From Pseudomonadota bacterium (lineage in GTDB: Bacteria; Pseudomonadota; Gammaproteobacteria; Burkholderiales; Burkholderiaceae_B), in assembly GCA_023440825.1 (NCBI GenBank), contig JAEXRL010000028.1, forward strand, positions 124,001-188,000: 64,000 nucleotides of DNA, read 5' to 3'. The notes under the pieces were generated by a model that was not told the origin of the DNA, ran no database searches, and saw nothing but the letters and a program-made list of their open reading frames with translations. The translations under genes and the position numbers were made by a program. Below, piece by piece: positions 9,278 through 17,486 of this stretch. Within the stretch, counting starts at the first letter, position 1; every line of letters begins with the position of its first letter.

Positions 9278-9351
9278 GTGCTTAGCTCAGCTGGTAGAGC
9301 GGCGCCCTTACAAGGCGTAGGTCAGCGGTTCGAACCCGTTAGCACCCACCA
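9276..9351 (+). tRNA. tRNA-Val(UAC), copy 1
   Basis: 76-base cloverleaf with encoded CCA: acceptor GGGTGCT/AGCACCC, D stem GCTC/GAGC, anticodon loop CTTACAA (anticodon TAC), T stem AGCGG/CCGTT with TTCGAAC loop, discriminator A. The identical gene recurs 375 bases downstream. Confidence 0.98.
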
Positions 9352-9550
9352 TCAAACTATCCTCAGTAGTTTTTCTCTTATCCCCTTTTACTACTATCGC
9401 TGCTTAGCTGTGCGCTTCTTTTATGCTGCACAGAAAATAGCCTGCGTGTAGTCGTTGCTATTGTCTAGCATAGATGTACGCGTTGCTGACGCCTTAATCT
9501 GGCTTGCGAAGCATGTTTTCCCGGTTTTAAAATAAATTTCTTGGAAATGC

Positions 9551-9580
9551 TTGCTTTTTTTGTTTTTTATGTGCTATAGT
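9551..9580 (+). promoter_or_regulatory. promoter of second tRNA-Val gene
   Basis: TTGCTT 9551-9556, 18-base T-rich spacer, TATAGT 9575-9580. The predicted start near 9587 is again the first base of the leader hairpin, so the second tRNA gene has its own promoter. The stretch 9352-9550 between the tRNA genes shows no gene or clear signal. Confidence 0.65.
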
Positions 9581-9586
9581 TATTTT

Positions 9587-9652
9587 CTCGCTACTTGATG
9601 CGAGCCACATTTACCACACAGTACTTTTAGTGCTAAATATTGGTAAACGTGG
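9587..9652 (+). ncRNA. structured 5' leader of tRNA-Val copy 2
   Basis: Hairpin CTCGC (9587-9591)/GCGAG (9600-9604), then the same outer stem CCACATTTACC (9605-9615)/GGTAAACGTGG (9642-9652) enclosing AGTAC/GTGCT. Outer stem and layout match copy 1, while the small hairpins differ in sequence but stay paired. Confidence 0.55.
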
Positions 9653-9726
9653 GTGCTTAGCTCAGCTGGTAGAGCGGCGCCCTTACAAGGCGTAGGTCAG
9701 CGGTTCGAACCCGTTAGCACCCACCA
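9651..9726 (+). tRNA. tRNA-Val(UAC), copy 2
   Basis: Base-for-base identical to copy 1, including the encoded CCA; anticodon TAC. A strong terminator follows 11 bases later. Confidence 0.98.
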
Positions 9727-9736
9727 CAGAATACAT

Positions 9737-9776
9737 AAAATCCCGTAACGTCATGCGCGTTACGGGATTTTTTTTG
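9737..9776 (+). terminator. strong bidirectional terminator after the tRNA pair
   Basis: Stem AAAATCCCGTAACG/CGTTACGGGATTTT followed by more T. The A-run on its left means it can also end the DUF445 transcript coming from the other strand. Confidence 0.85.
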
Positions 9777-9861
9777 GCCCTTAAATGGCTTTCTCAATAT
9801 ACATCCAGTGGATCAAGTGTTCGAGTTCGATTTCAAGCCGCTTAGCAAGGCTTTTAGTGCC

Positions 9862-11139
9862 TTACCAGAAACCTTGTAGGTATTGGCCTAGCAGTGTCAC
9901 TGCGTAGAGCAGGCCTCCTAATAATCCGCCTACTACCGTGCCGCTGATACGTATGCTTTGTAGGTCTTTGCCAATGTTCTGTTCTATTTGCTCGCTCGTT
10001 TCTTGAGCGTCCCAACTATGTACCGTATCTATAATGTGGCGGCTTAGAAAGGCGGAGAAATCGGGTGCAAGGTTTGAGGCGATCGTTTCCAAGTGGTTTT
10101 GCAAAGAGGCTCTCAGGTTTTCTTGCTGCAGGACTTGGCTACTGACCCAAAGGCAGGTGCGTTCAATATTCTGTGATAGTTTGGAGTTAGGCTCATGTAA
10201 CTGCTCTAGCAAACTGAGACGAGTGCTTTGCCAGAGGGTATCGATGTACTGCTTGAGTGCTGATTCGTTCTTAAGCTGTTCGATCAGGGAATCCAAACGG
10301 GCTTGCCAACGCGGGTCACGCTCCAGTCTGGCAATCAGCGTATCCACCTGCTTGTTGGCGTAGCGACGTAAGTCATGGCTATCGCTTAGGCTGATCTGCT
10401 CCAGCACGTTCACTACATGTTCGCTTAATTTATTGGCCAGCTTTTCGCTTAGCCGTCCGGTCAGATGCAGGGTTTCCAGCAGGCTGTACTCTTGCTTGAG
10501 CCAGTTTGCCAGACTATTGGCCACAGCAACACGAGTTTGCTCCTGTTGCAACTGGATTTGTAGATGTTTAATACACGCATCCAGTAATTCCTGATGGCGG
10601 CCGTCTTTCACCAATTGTCTTAATAGCTCTGCGCTGAGCGTAGGTAAATCAAGTTGGTCTAAAAGTGTATTGAAGCTGTTTCGTATGAATTGCTGTATAT
10701 CTTTGTCGTCACTAATTTCCAGCACACCTATCATGCCGCGTCGGGTCAGAGCGCTAATCTGACGCGCATTGCTGGGCTGTTCTAACCAGCAGGCCACGCT
10801 ATGCACTGGGTCGTGCTTACGTATTAGCAGCAGTAGCGTGTCTTTGCTGAGAAATTTGTCCTCGACGAAAGAGGCCAGTTGTTCCCCGATACGGTCTTTG
10901 TTGCGTGGTATGACCGCCGTGTGTTTGTGTAGAAAAGGAAGGGGGATATGGCGAAATAAAGCGCTCACAGCAAACAGATCCGCTAAAGCGCCGACCAAGG
11001 CAGCCTCACAGACTGCTTTCAGCCCGGCAATCCAGGGGTTCAGTGGCAGCAGAGTGCTCACAACAAAGCCTGACAAAGCGGCCAGCAATAATGCATTGGC
11101 CCGCCGTTTAGCTTGCTTTAGGGTGTGTGGTTGGCTCAT
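9862..11139 (-). CDS. DUF445 family membrane protein (YjiN-like)
   Basis: 425 residues. Membrane segments at both ends (about 15-55, including LLAALSGFVVSTLLPLNPW and AALVGALADLFAVSALF, and the final ~25 residues) flank a long amphipathic helical middle rich in Gln, Leu and charged residues. The stretch FRHIPLPFLHKHTAVIPRNKDRIGEQLASFVE is the family signature (HTxxIPrNKDRIG). Function is unknown; the shape suggests a membrane-anchored coiled structure. It lies 92 bases downstream of nudC in the same direction, and a large inverted repeat sits right before its ATG. Confidence 0.85.
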   Translation of the reverse strand: MSQPHTLKQAKRRANALLLAALSGFVVSTLLPLNPWIAGLKAVCEAALVGALADLFAVSALFRHIPLPFLHKHTAVIPRNKDRIGEQLASFVEDKFLSKDTLLLLIRKHDPVHSVACWLEQPSNARQISALTRRGMIGVLEISDDKDIQQFIRNSFNTLLDQLDLPTLSAELLRQLVKDGRHQELLDACIKHLQIQLQQEQTRVAVANSLANWLKQEYSLLETLHLTGRLSEKLANKLSEHVVNVLEQISLSDSHDLRRYANKQVDTLIARLERDPRWQARLDSLIEQLKNESALKQYIDTLWQSTRLSLLEQLHEPNSKLSQNIERTCLWVSSQVLQQENLRASLQNHLETIASNLAPDFSAFLSRHIIDTVHSWDAQETSEQIEQNIGKDLQSIRISGTVVGGLLGGLLYAVTLLGQYLQGFW

Positions 11140-11143
11140 AAGG

Positions 11144-11198
11144 TGGCTAGCAGCAAGTACCCTATAAAGTGTACTGTATTTCTCTTGGCTGCTAGCCA
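11144..11198 (-). repeat. large inverted repeat between nudC and the DUF445 gene
   Basis: TGGCTAGCAGC-AAG and CTT-G-GCTGCTAGCCA form a 14-pair stem with one bulged G; inside, GTAC/GTAC can also pair. On the minus-strand mRNA the stem ends five bases before the DUF445 ATG, where the ribosome would bind, and no Shine-Dalgarno sequence is visible there. Confidence 0.6.
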
Positions 11199-11231
11199 GG
11201 TGTGAAGGGCTGGTAACTTTTTAGTGATGGC

Positions 11232-12011
11232 TTAGGGAGATAGCGTGGGCAGGTTGGCGCGAATCAGGCGCCCGGCAATAGAGTCTGTTCCAGGTATCTC
11301 AGGTAAGGGGTCGTTAGGACCATACCATTGCGCGTCGGCAATTTCATCTGCTTGCAGGTGTAGTTGACCTGATTCATATTCAGCCGTATAAGCCACCATT
11401 AAGGAGTGTGGAAACGGCCAGGACTGACTACCAAAATAGCGAATGTCAGTCACTTTCAGGCCTACTTCCTCCATGACTTCCCGGTGTATGGTTTGCTCTA
11501 GGCTTTCGCCTGCCTCAACAAAACCAGCGAGTGCTGAGTAGCGTTGCGTGGGGTAATGGGAGTGGCGTGCGAGCAAAATAGACGTCCCGCGTTTGATCAG
11601 TATCATCATGGCAGGAGAAATACGGGGGTAGGCGCTAAAGCCGCAGGCAGGGCAATGAAAGCACAGCTCGCTGTCCGATTGCTGCATAGGTGTGCCACAC
11701 ACGCCGCAGTGTTTATGGCTGCGCGCCCACTCTGCCACCTGAGCAGCGCGACTCAACAGACCGGCTTGTTCCGCCGGGCTGTGTTGAATGACGGCCCGCA
11801 GTTTTTGGAACGCATAGCCAGTGGGGGCCTGGAAGTCTTTGCCCACCTTGGTACAGAGCAGATCAGCTTGTTGAGCCCAGACTCTTTGCCAGGTTTCATG
11901 ATGTAGTCCTAAGGTGTCGCGACTATCCAAGGGGGGGAGTGTGGCATTGGAATGCTTGGATGTGGATACATCTTTGAGCAGAACTTCGTCCTGGCGAAAA
12001 ATTAAAATCAA
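11232..12011 (-). CDS. nudC: NADH/NAD+ pyrophosphatase and RNA decapping enzyme NudC
   Basis: 259-residue Nudix hydrolase that splits NAD(H) to NMN(H) and AMP and removes NAD caps from RNA. Seen: an N-terminal domain, a zinc ribbon with CGVC and CPAC, the Nudix box GFVEAGESLEQTIHREVMEE (GX5EX7REUXEE pattern), and the NudC signature SQSWPFPHSLM, which separates it from other Nudix families. The start is TTG 12011, chosen because AGGAGG lies directly upstream on the minus strand; no ATG does as well. It probably shares a transcript with the DUF445 gene. Confidence 0.94.
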   Translation of the reverse strand: MILIFRQDEVLLKDVSTSKHSNATLPPLDSRDTLGLHHETWQRVWAQQADLLCTKVGKDFQAPTGYAFQKLRAVIQHSPAEQAGLLSRAAQVAEWARSHKHCGVCGTPMQQSDSELCFHCPACGFSAYPRISPAMMILIKRGTSILLARHSHYPTQRYSALAGFVEAGESLEQTIHREVMEEVGLKVTDIRYFGSQSWPFPHSLMVAYTAEYESGQLHLQADEIADAQWYGPNDPLPEIPGTDSIAGRLIRANLPTLSP

Positions 12012-12164
12012 AACAGCCTCCTGCTTAGGCAGTAATCGAGCGTGAGTAAGATGAAAGCGTAATTAGCGAAACGAAATAGTATATGCCTGAAGATTAGAAA
12101 TAGGCAGTTTCGTAAAGCTTGAATAGCTCGGCAGGAGTAGACAGAGGGAAATAACGGTAAACGA

Positions 12165-12632
12165 TTAAAGGGGCGTATCCCTTAGGCTGGCTGGATTGGA
12201 GTGAGGCCTAAGCTTTTTACTCATGATGTCCAGGTTCTGGTAAAGCGAGTTCATTAACTCAAGCCCAATTTCCTGTTCTATTTGTTCGTATATGGCCTCG
12301 ATTTTAGGGGTCAGTTGAGCAACCATTTTATAGCCCTCAGGGCTAAGGCGAATAATTTGTCTGCGCAGGTCTCGCTGGTCGCTTGTTCGGCTAATTAGTC
12401 CTGCCTCCTCAAGTGAGCGCAGCATGCGTGTAAGGCTAGGGGGCAAGATTTGAGTTTGCTGAGCAAGTCTGGCTGCGTCAGAGTAGCCAACTTCATCTAG
12501 CCGCCGTAGAACTCGCCATTGCTGTTCGTTTAACTTGGTGCTTAGCAGTAAAGGACGAAACCGCAGCATTAGGGTTTCGCGGGCGCTGAGCAGCAAGTGC
12601 GGTAGATTTCGATGCTTGAAGAGTTCAGACAT
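12165..12632 (-). CDS. MarR family regulator, HpaR-like
   Basis: 155-residue winged-helix regulator. The N-terminus NLPHLLLSARETLMLRFRP and the wing region RMLRSLEEAGLISRTSDQRD match HpaR, the repressor of homoprotocatechuate (hpa) degradation operons, which is released by the aromatic inducer. No hpa catabolic gene is present in the window, so its targets must be elsewhere or it has another effector. ATG 12632. The upstream stretch (12633-12900) is A+T-rich with no clear operator. Confidence 0.78.
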   Translation of the reverse strand: MSELFKHRNLPHLLLSARETLMLRFRPLLLSTKLNEQQWRVLRRLDEVGYSDAARLAQQTQILPPSLTRMLRSLEEAGLISRTSDQRDLRRQIIRLSPEGYKMVAQLTPKIEAIYEQIEQEIGLELMNSLYQNLDIMSKKLRPHSNPASLRDTPL

Positions 12633-12903
12633 TGTTCAGTGCTTATAAAGTAATCCGCGGTTTAATGTTGCATTGTGTAAGGTGGGTACACAAATAACAA
12701 ACCGCTGACTGGCTAATTAATAATAAGAGACGCACTATATGGGCGTATCTGAATGACTAGTAGCTGTGTTTTGTAAAGCGTATTGGAATTGTCTTGGTAA
12801 TGAATAAAAAAGCGCTGTTGTTTTGCTATGTAAACTATAGCATAGGCTTGTATAGTCTAATTATATGCCTATCATTAAATGTATATTGTGATAGTTATTA
12901 TCT

Positions 12904-12938
12904 ACATAAAACAGAAGCTGCCCTGCTTGCCGGGCGGC
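12904..12938 (-). terminator. terminator downstream of rdgC
   Basis: On the minus strand a stem GCCGCCC/GGGCAGC with eight-base loop is followed by TTCTGTTTT. It lies about 70 bases past the rdgC stop. Confidence 0.55.
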
Positions 12939-12966
12939 ACGGTACTAGTGAATAGTCCGTAGGGGA

Positions 12967-12997
12967 TAGACACTAGTGCAAGGCACACTAGTGTCTA
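12967..12997. repeat. perfect 12-base inverted repeat downstream of rdgC
   Basis: TAGACACTAGTG and CACTAGTGTCTA with a seven-base loop, nine bases after the rdgC stop on the minus strand. No T-run follows. The rest of 12633-13006 holds only this hairpin, the terminator and A+T-rich sequence. Confidence 0.7.
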
Positions 12998-13006
12998 GGG
13001 TTGGCT

Positions 13007-13906
13007 TTATGCCTTGCGCTCACCGCCCAGAGCGTCGACCAGCTCAGATATCAACTTCGCTAATTCGGCGCTCATTAAGGTGAAGTCAGCGTCGAAAAGT
13101 TCGTCGTCGTTGCCAGACATGGGATCTTGTTGCTCTTTTAGAATATCCAGTGGAGCGACCCGCTTAATTTCCAGCGCATCGGTTAACACAAATGAAATTC
13201 TGTCGGCCCAGGTCATGGCTAAACGTGTGCATTGCTTGCCAGTAGCAACGTGTTTACGTACTTCGTCCAGATCGGCGCTTTGTTTGACGTAACGAATCGC
13301 GGCACCACTATCGCCCGTGGAGCGTAGCTCGGTGTCTTGGTCTATCGTAAAGTTACCCGGAGCCTCATCGTCGACCAGCCATTGTGTCATGGCGGAGCCG
13401 GGAGAGAGTTCGGTGTACAGGGGCAAGACAGGAAATGGTTCGATAGACTTGGCCAGCAGCCCCAGTACTTCGTCACTTTTAGCGGTTGCAGCAGCATCAA
13501 TAGCCAGCCATTTATGCTGAGTATCCAGCCAGACACGTGTATCACGGGCAACAGCAAAGGCTCGCGGTAGCAGCTCTGTCATGACCTGCTCTTTAATTTC
13601 CTTCATTTGCTTACGGCCAGGCTTATAACCTTGCTGCTCTTCAATATCGCGTGCTTTTTCGCGCGCAAATTGATTAATCACACTGGCAGGCAGGAGTTTT
13701 TTTTCTGCGCGTAAAGCGATGAGGTATTGGCCATTGGTATCGTGTACTAGGCCACCTTGTTCGCGTGGGCTCACCCAGCCTAGGCTTAGCGGATCTTGAC
13801 TTGAACCTGGCGTGAATGCGTGCTTTTCCAGTGCTTGTTCAAGTTCCTGGGCGTTGTTTTGCCAGCTTTCTGACAAGCGATAGATACGTAGATTTTTAAA
13901 CCACAT
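13007..13906 (-). CDS. rdgC: recombination-associated protein RdgC
   Basis: 299-residue protein that forms a ring-shaped dimer around DNA and restrains RecA. The start MWFKNLRIYRLS and the block KKLLPASVINQFAREKARDIEEQQG, followed by GRKQMKEIKEQV, are hallmarks of the family; length is normal. It lies divergent from recA with 478 bases between, which suits its role as a RecA modulator, but no shared operator was seen near its start. ATG 13906. Confidence 0.95.
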   Translation of the reverse strand: MWFKNLRIYRLSESWQNNAQELEQALEKHAFTPGSSQDPLSLGWVSPREQGGLVHDTNGQYLIALRAEKKLLPASVINQFAREKARDIEEQQGYKPGRKQMKEIKEQVMTELLPRAFAVARDTRVWLDTQHKWLAIDAAATAKSDEVLGLLAKSIEPFPVLPLYTELSPGSAMTQWLVDDEAPGNFTIDQDTELRSTGDSGAAIRYVKQSADLDEVRKHVATGKQCTRLAMTWADRISFVLTDALEIKRVAPLDILKEQQDPMSGNDDELFDADFTLMSAELAKLISELVDALGGERKA

Positions 13907-14284
13907 AGTATGTTGTAGCGTATAGCCTTTGAGTTGCGTTGACGAGAGCGTGCGTTGGCAAACGCACCAGAGTTGCTCAGGGGATGATTGTACGCTTAAA
14001 CCGTATCTTCGCTGTAAGCACAGAATTAAGGTATTGAAACGAAGTTTTCTTCACCGAGCCGCCCAAGTGCATAGCGTAACAATAAGCGCAGATAGCAGGC
14101 AAACCGCAAGTGGGTACTGAAGCTTGCTTGTGATTCGCCTAGGGTGGATCATACATGTGCTCAGGGGCGTGGCAGAGCTTTACGAGAAAAAGCGCAGCAC
14201 ATGTAAGCGTAAAGGGTAAAAACGTGTGCCAGGACAGAGTGTGCCATTCTTGGCTATCGTGGTAACTGCTTAAATAGTGGATAT

Positions 14285-14306
14285 CTGTTTATTTATACAG
14301 TATAAT
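14285..14306 (+). promoter_or_regulatory. LexA (SOS) box overlapping the recA promoter
   Basis: CTGTTTATTTATACAG (14285-14300) matches the proteobacterial LexA operator CTGT-N8-ACAG, and TATAAT (14301-14306) follows at once as the -10 element, so bound LexA would block RNA polymerase. The start codon is 79 bases downstream. The remaining intergenic stretch 13907-14284 shows no gene or clear motif. Confidence 0.85.
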
Positions 14307-14384
14307 TTAATGCAATAATACGATGCTATGCACAAGCCTATAATGTGCCGTGTGTACTAGCTAACCCATAGTCAAGGATTCTTC

Positions 14385-15476
14385 ATGAACGACAAAAACA
14401 GCAAAGCTTTAGCCTCGGAACGCTCCAAAGCCCTGGCCGCCGCTTTGTCGCAAATCGAAAAGCAGTTTGGTAAAGGCTCGGTCATGCGCTATGGCGATGA
14501 CAACGTCGAGCACGACATTCAAGTCGTGTCTACAGGCTCCTTGGGGCTGGACATCGCATTGGGGGTCGGAGGGTTGCCACGCGGTCGAGTCATTGAAATT
14601 TACGGTCCTGAGTCTTCGGGTAAAACCACCTTGACCTTGCAAGTTATTGCAGAAATGCAAAAAATTAATGGCACGTGTGCATTTATTGATGCCGAGCATG
14701 CCCTGGATGTGCAATACGCTCAAAAACTAGGTGTTAATCTGCAAGACCTGCTGATTTCCCAGCCTGATACGGGTGAGCAGGCACTTGAAATTACCGAAGC
14801 GCTGGTGCGCTCAGGCTCCGTTGATCTCATTGTTATTGACTCCGTAGCGGCGCTGACTCCCAAAGCAGAAATCGAAGGCGACATGGGTGATAGCTTGCCT
14901 GGATTACAGGCCCGTCTCATGAGCCAAGCGCTACGTAAGCTAACGGCCACCATCAAGCGCGCTAACTGCATGGTTATCTTTATTAACCAGATACGCATGA
15001 AAATTGGTGTCATGTTTGGCAATCCTGAAACCACCACAGGCGGTAATGCCCTAAAGTTTTATTCCTCCGTGCGTCTGGATATACGTCGTATCGGATCCAT
15101 TAAAAAAGGGGACGAAGTCGTCGGTAACGAAACGCGCGTTAAAGTGGTTAAAAACAAGGTGGCGCCACCCTTTAAACAAACCGAGTTCGACATCATGTAT
15201 GGCAGCGGTATCTCCCGCCTGGGCGAAGTGATAGACTTGGGTGTGCAGGCTGGCATTGTTGATAAGGCAGGCGCTTGGTATAGCTACACGGGCACGCGCA
15301 TCGGTCAGGGTAAAGACAACGCACGTGAATTCTTGCGTGAAAATCCGGCCATGGCACGTGAAATCGAAAACCTAGTACGCGATAAGTTTGGTGTCGTCCA
15401 AATGGCGGCGAGCACTGCACCGGCAGCCGATGCCACGCCTGCTGCCGACAAGGCCGACAAATCTGATCCTGCTTAA
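14385..15476 (+). CDS. recA: recombinase A
   Basis: 363-residue ATP-dependent strand-exchange protein and SOS coprotease. Seen: Walker A GPESSGKTT, Walker B-like LIVIDSVAAL, loop L1 around EGDMGDSLPGLQARLMSQALR, loop L2 starting after NQIRMKIGVMFGNPETTTGGNAL, and an acidic/Ala-rich C-tail that regulates filament growth. ATG 14385 has AAGGAT nine bases upstream. An SOS box controls it, and recX starts nine bases after the stop codon. Confidence 0.98.
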   Translation: MNDKNSKALASERSKALAAALSQIEKQFGKGSVMRYGDDNVEHDIQVVSTGSLGLDIALGVGGLPRGRVIEIYGPESSGKTTLTLQVIAEMQKINGTCAFIDAEHALDVQYAQKLGVNLQDLLISQPDTGEQALEITEALVRSGSVDLIVIDSVAALTPKAEIEGDMGDSLPGLQARLMSQALRKLTATIKRANCMVIFINQIRMKIGVMFGNPETTTGGNALKFYSSVRLDIRRIGSIKKGDEVVGNETRVKVVKNKVAPPFKQTEFDIMYGSGISRLGEVIDLGVQAGIVDKAGAWYSYTGTRIGQGKDNAREFLRENPAMAREIENLVRDKFGVVQMAASTAPAADATPAADKADKSDPA

Positions 15477-15485
15477 TAATGTGGC

Positions 15486-16100
15486 ATGGTAGACGACGAG
15501 CCTTTTGAAACAGACCCAGATGAAATCCTAGAACGGCAGGCAGCAGCTAAGCAAGCGCTGGCTGCTGCTACACGGTCTGCTTCCGGGTTCACTCGCTCTA
15601 GCCAAGCGCGTAAAACCAAGCGCTACGCAAACGATGATACGCGTAAAGCGGTTCGTTCAGGCCCTAGTCTTAAAGCTAGGGCTATTCAGTTTTTATCCCG
15701 ACGCGAACACTCTCGTATAGAGCTGGCTCGTAAACTTGCTCCACATGCTGAGACTGAAACCGAACTTGAGCACTTGCTCGATTTCTTGGAAGCCGAAAAG
15801 TGGTTATCTACCGAACGCTTTGCTCGCAGCCTTTTAAACCGGCGTGCAGACAAGCTCGGTGCGCAACGCATTATGCAAGAACTGCGCCAGCATGGCATTA
15901 CTGACGAACAAGCCTTAGACTTACGGGCAGAGCTTGATGCCACCGAGTTTGAGCGTGCCCAGCAAGTTTGGGAAAAAAAATTCAATGCTCTTCCCGTCGA
16001 TGCGAAAGAACACGCACGCCAATACAGGTTTATGGCAAGTCGCGGGTTTTCTGGGCGAGTTTTCCAAAAAATATTAGCCAGCGCTCACGCCGATGACTAA
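15486..16100 (+). CDS. recX: RecA regulator RecX
   Basis: 204-residue all-helical protein that binds RecA filaments and limits their growth. The first ~70 residues are variable and basic. The three-helix repeats follow: RAIQFLSRREHSRIELARKL, LLDFLEAEKWLSTERFARSLLNRR, KLGAQRIMQELRQHGI, and a last repeat ending YRFMASRGFSGRVFQKIL. Spacing from recA is nine bases, so the two share a transcript and RecX should be SOS-induced through the recA promoter. Confidence 0.94.
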   Translation: MVDDEPFETDPDEILERQAAAKQALAAATRSASGFTRSSQARKTKRYANDDTRKAVRSGPSLKARAIQFLSRREHSRIELARKLAPHAETETELEHLLDFLEAEKWLSTERFARSLLNRRADKLGAQRIMQELRQHGITDEQALDLRAELDATEFERAQQVWEKKFNALPVDAKEHARQYRFMASRGFSGRVFQKILASAHADD

Positions 16101-16153
16101 TACATAGATGCAAGCCGGGCGTACAGTAGGGTGCTGGTGGCCACAAGCTGGCC

Positions 16154-17086
16154 TTAGTTATTACTAGGAACTCGCTCGATATTTTTTAGAGTAGCAAAGC
16201 TGGTTTTTTTAGCCTGCTGCAAAAATGCCTGTACATAATCGGCGTCGATATCCTCGACACGTAGCGCTGCATATAAAGTGCGCCATACTCCCTGTTCGCC
16301 TAACTGCACGGTACGTAGCCAGCCATGATGCGTGTATTCAGTGAGTGCCCAATTGGGCAGGGCGGCCACACCGCGCTGGCTCGCCACTAACTGCATAATC
16401 ATGGGTGTCAGTTCTGCCTGACGCAGGCTGGCCGGTTCGATATGGCCAGGATCTAAGAACTCAGTAAATATATCTAGCCTATTTCTGTCTACGGGATAAG
16501 CAATCAGCGTTTGGTCTTGTAATTGCACGGGCTCAATATAACGGTGCTGGGCCAAGGGGTTGGTGCTGGCCACCGCGAGCACGAGCTCGTAACGAAACAA
16601 GGGGACATACTCTATGCCTTCCAGCGCCTGCGGGTCTGAGGTAATGACTAGGTCCAGGTCGCCACGTATCAAGGCGGGTAGGGGGGCAAATGAAAAGGCC
16701 GCGGACAAATCCAGACTGACATCGGGCCATGTTTCTCGAAATGCGTCTAAAGCGGGCATTAACCATTGAAAACAGGAATGGCAGTCTATGGCTAAGTGCA
16801 AGCGTCCTGTGTGGCCACTGGCTAGACGCTGTAGCTCTCGTTCAGTGCTGCGTACACGCGGTAAAACCTCGTCGGCCAAAGCCAGAATCCTATAGGCTGC
16901 CGTGGTCAAGCGTGCAGGGCGGGTGCGACGATTGAGCAACTGTACCTGCAAACGCATTTCCAGGTCGCGTAACTGGTGAGAGAGAGCAGATTGTGTGACA
17001 TGCAGCCGTTCGGCCGCTTCTTGCAGGCTGCCAGCATCGCGAATGGCGCTAAGTGTTTCTAAATGGCGAATTTCTAGCATGGTCAA
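16154..17086 (-). CDS. metR: LysR-type methionine regulator MetR
   Basis: 310-residue LysR regulator. N-terminal winged helix (LEIRHLETLSAIRDAGSLQEAAERLH, then TQSALSHQLRDLE) and a periplasmic-binding-like effector domain. The motif IDCHSCFQWLMPALDAFR is characteristic of MetR, which uses homocysteine to control metE, metH and related genes. RGVAALPNWALTEY and the C-terminal WRTLYAALR also fit. No met target gene lies beside it. ATG 17086 or the next in-frame ATG at 17080 could be the start. Confidence 0.88.
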   Translation of the reverse strand: MTMLEIRHLETLSAIRDAGSLQEAAERLHVTQSALSHQLRDLEMRLQVQLLNRRTRPARLTTAAYRILALADEVLPRVRSTERELQRLASGHTGRLHLAIDCHSCFQWLMPALDAFRETWPDVSLDLSAAFSFAPLPALIRGDLDLVITSDPQALEGIEYVPLFRYELVLAVASTNPLAQHRYIEPVQLQDQTLIAYPVDRNRLDIFTEFLDPGHIEPASLRQAELTPMIMQLVASQRGVAALPNWALTEYTHHGWLRTVQLGEQGVWRTLYAALRVEDIDADYVQAFLQQAKKTSFATLKNIERVPSNN

Positions 17087-17486
17087 TGATGGGAGACCGA
17101 GTCATATAGTGGTAGAGGTATTTTGCATACATTGTAGCGCTTGAGTCGGTACAGGATTGGTGGTGAGTGTACGGCGGTTCTGGCGTGGCGTGTGAGTGCG
17201 TACGTATGTACTCCATAGTGCAAGACAGCTTGCAAACCATAGGCTGAATGCTGCAAAAAGTGGGAGGATATGACAGAAAAAAGCATGATTTCTGCTTGGC
17301 TAGACGATTAAGGGGTTTTTATATCGGCAAAGAAAAGAGTATGCTTAATGGTTTAGGGCTTATTTAGCCTGTTGTGTAGTGGTCGGCACTGTGTCATATC
17401 TGCGCTGTATTATCTAAACGATGATAATCGCAATACGAGCTGCGTTATACTTGGTGCCTTGTGATTCCGTACGAATATCAATATTA
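17087..17486. other. intergenic stretch metR to DUF2889
   Basis: 400 bases without a supported gene. A small hairpin GCAAG/CTTGC lies near 17220-17233, and TTGTGT/CATATC with 17-base spacing near 17371-17400 may be a promoter for the next gene. Nothing else stands out. Confidence 0.5.

Noticed and set aside
17270..17308. 13-codon ORF in the metR-DUF2889 gap with GGAGG before its ATG
   Set aside because: The spacing of two bases between GGAGG and ATG is too short, and the peptide has no notable feature.
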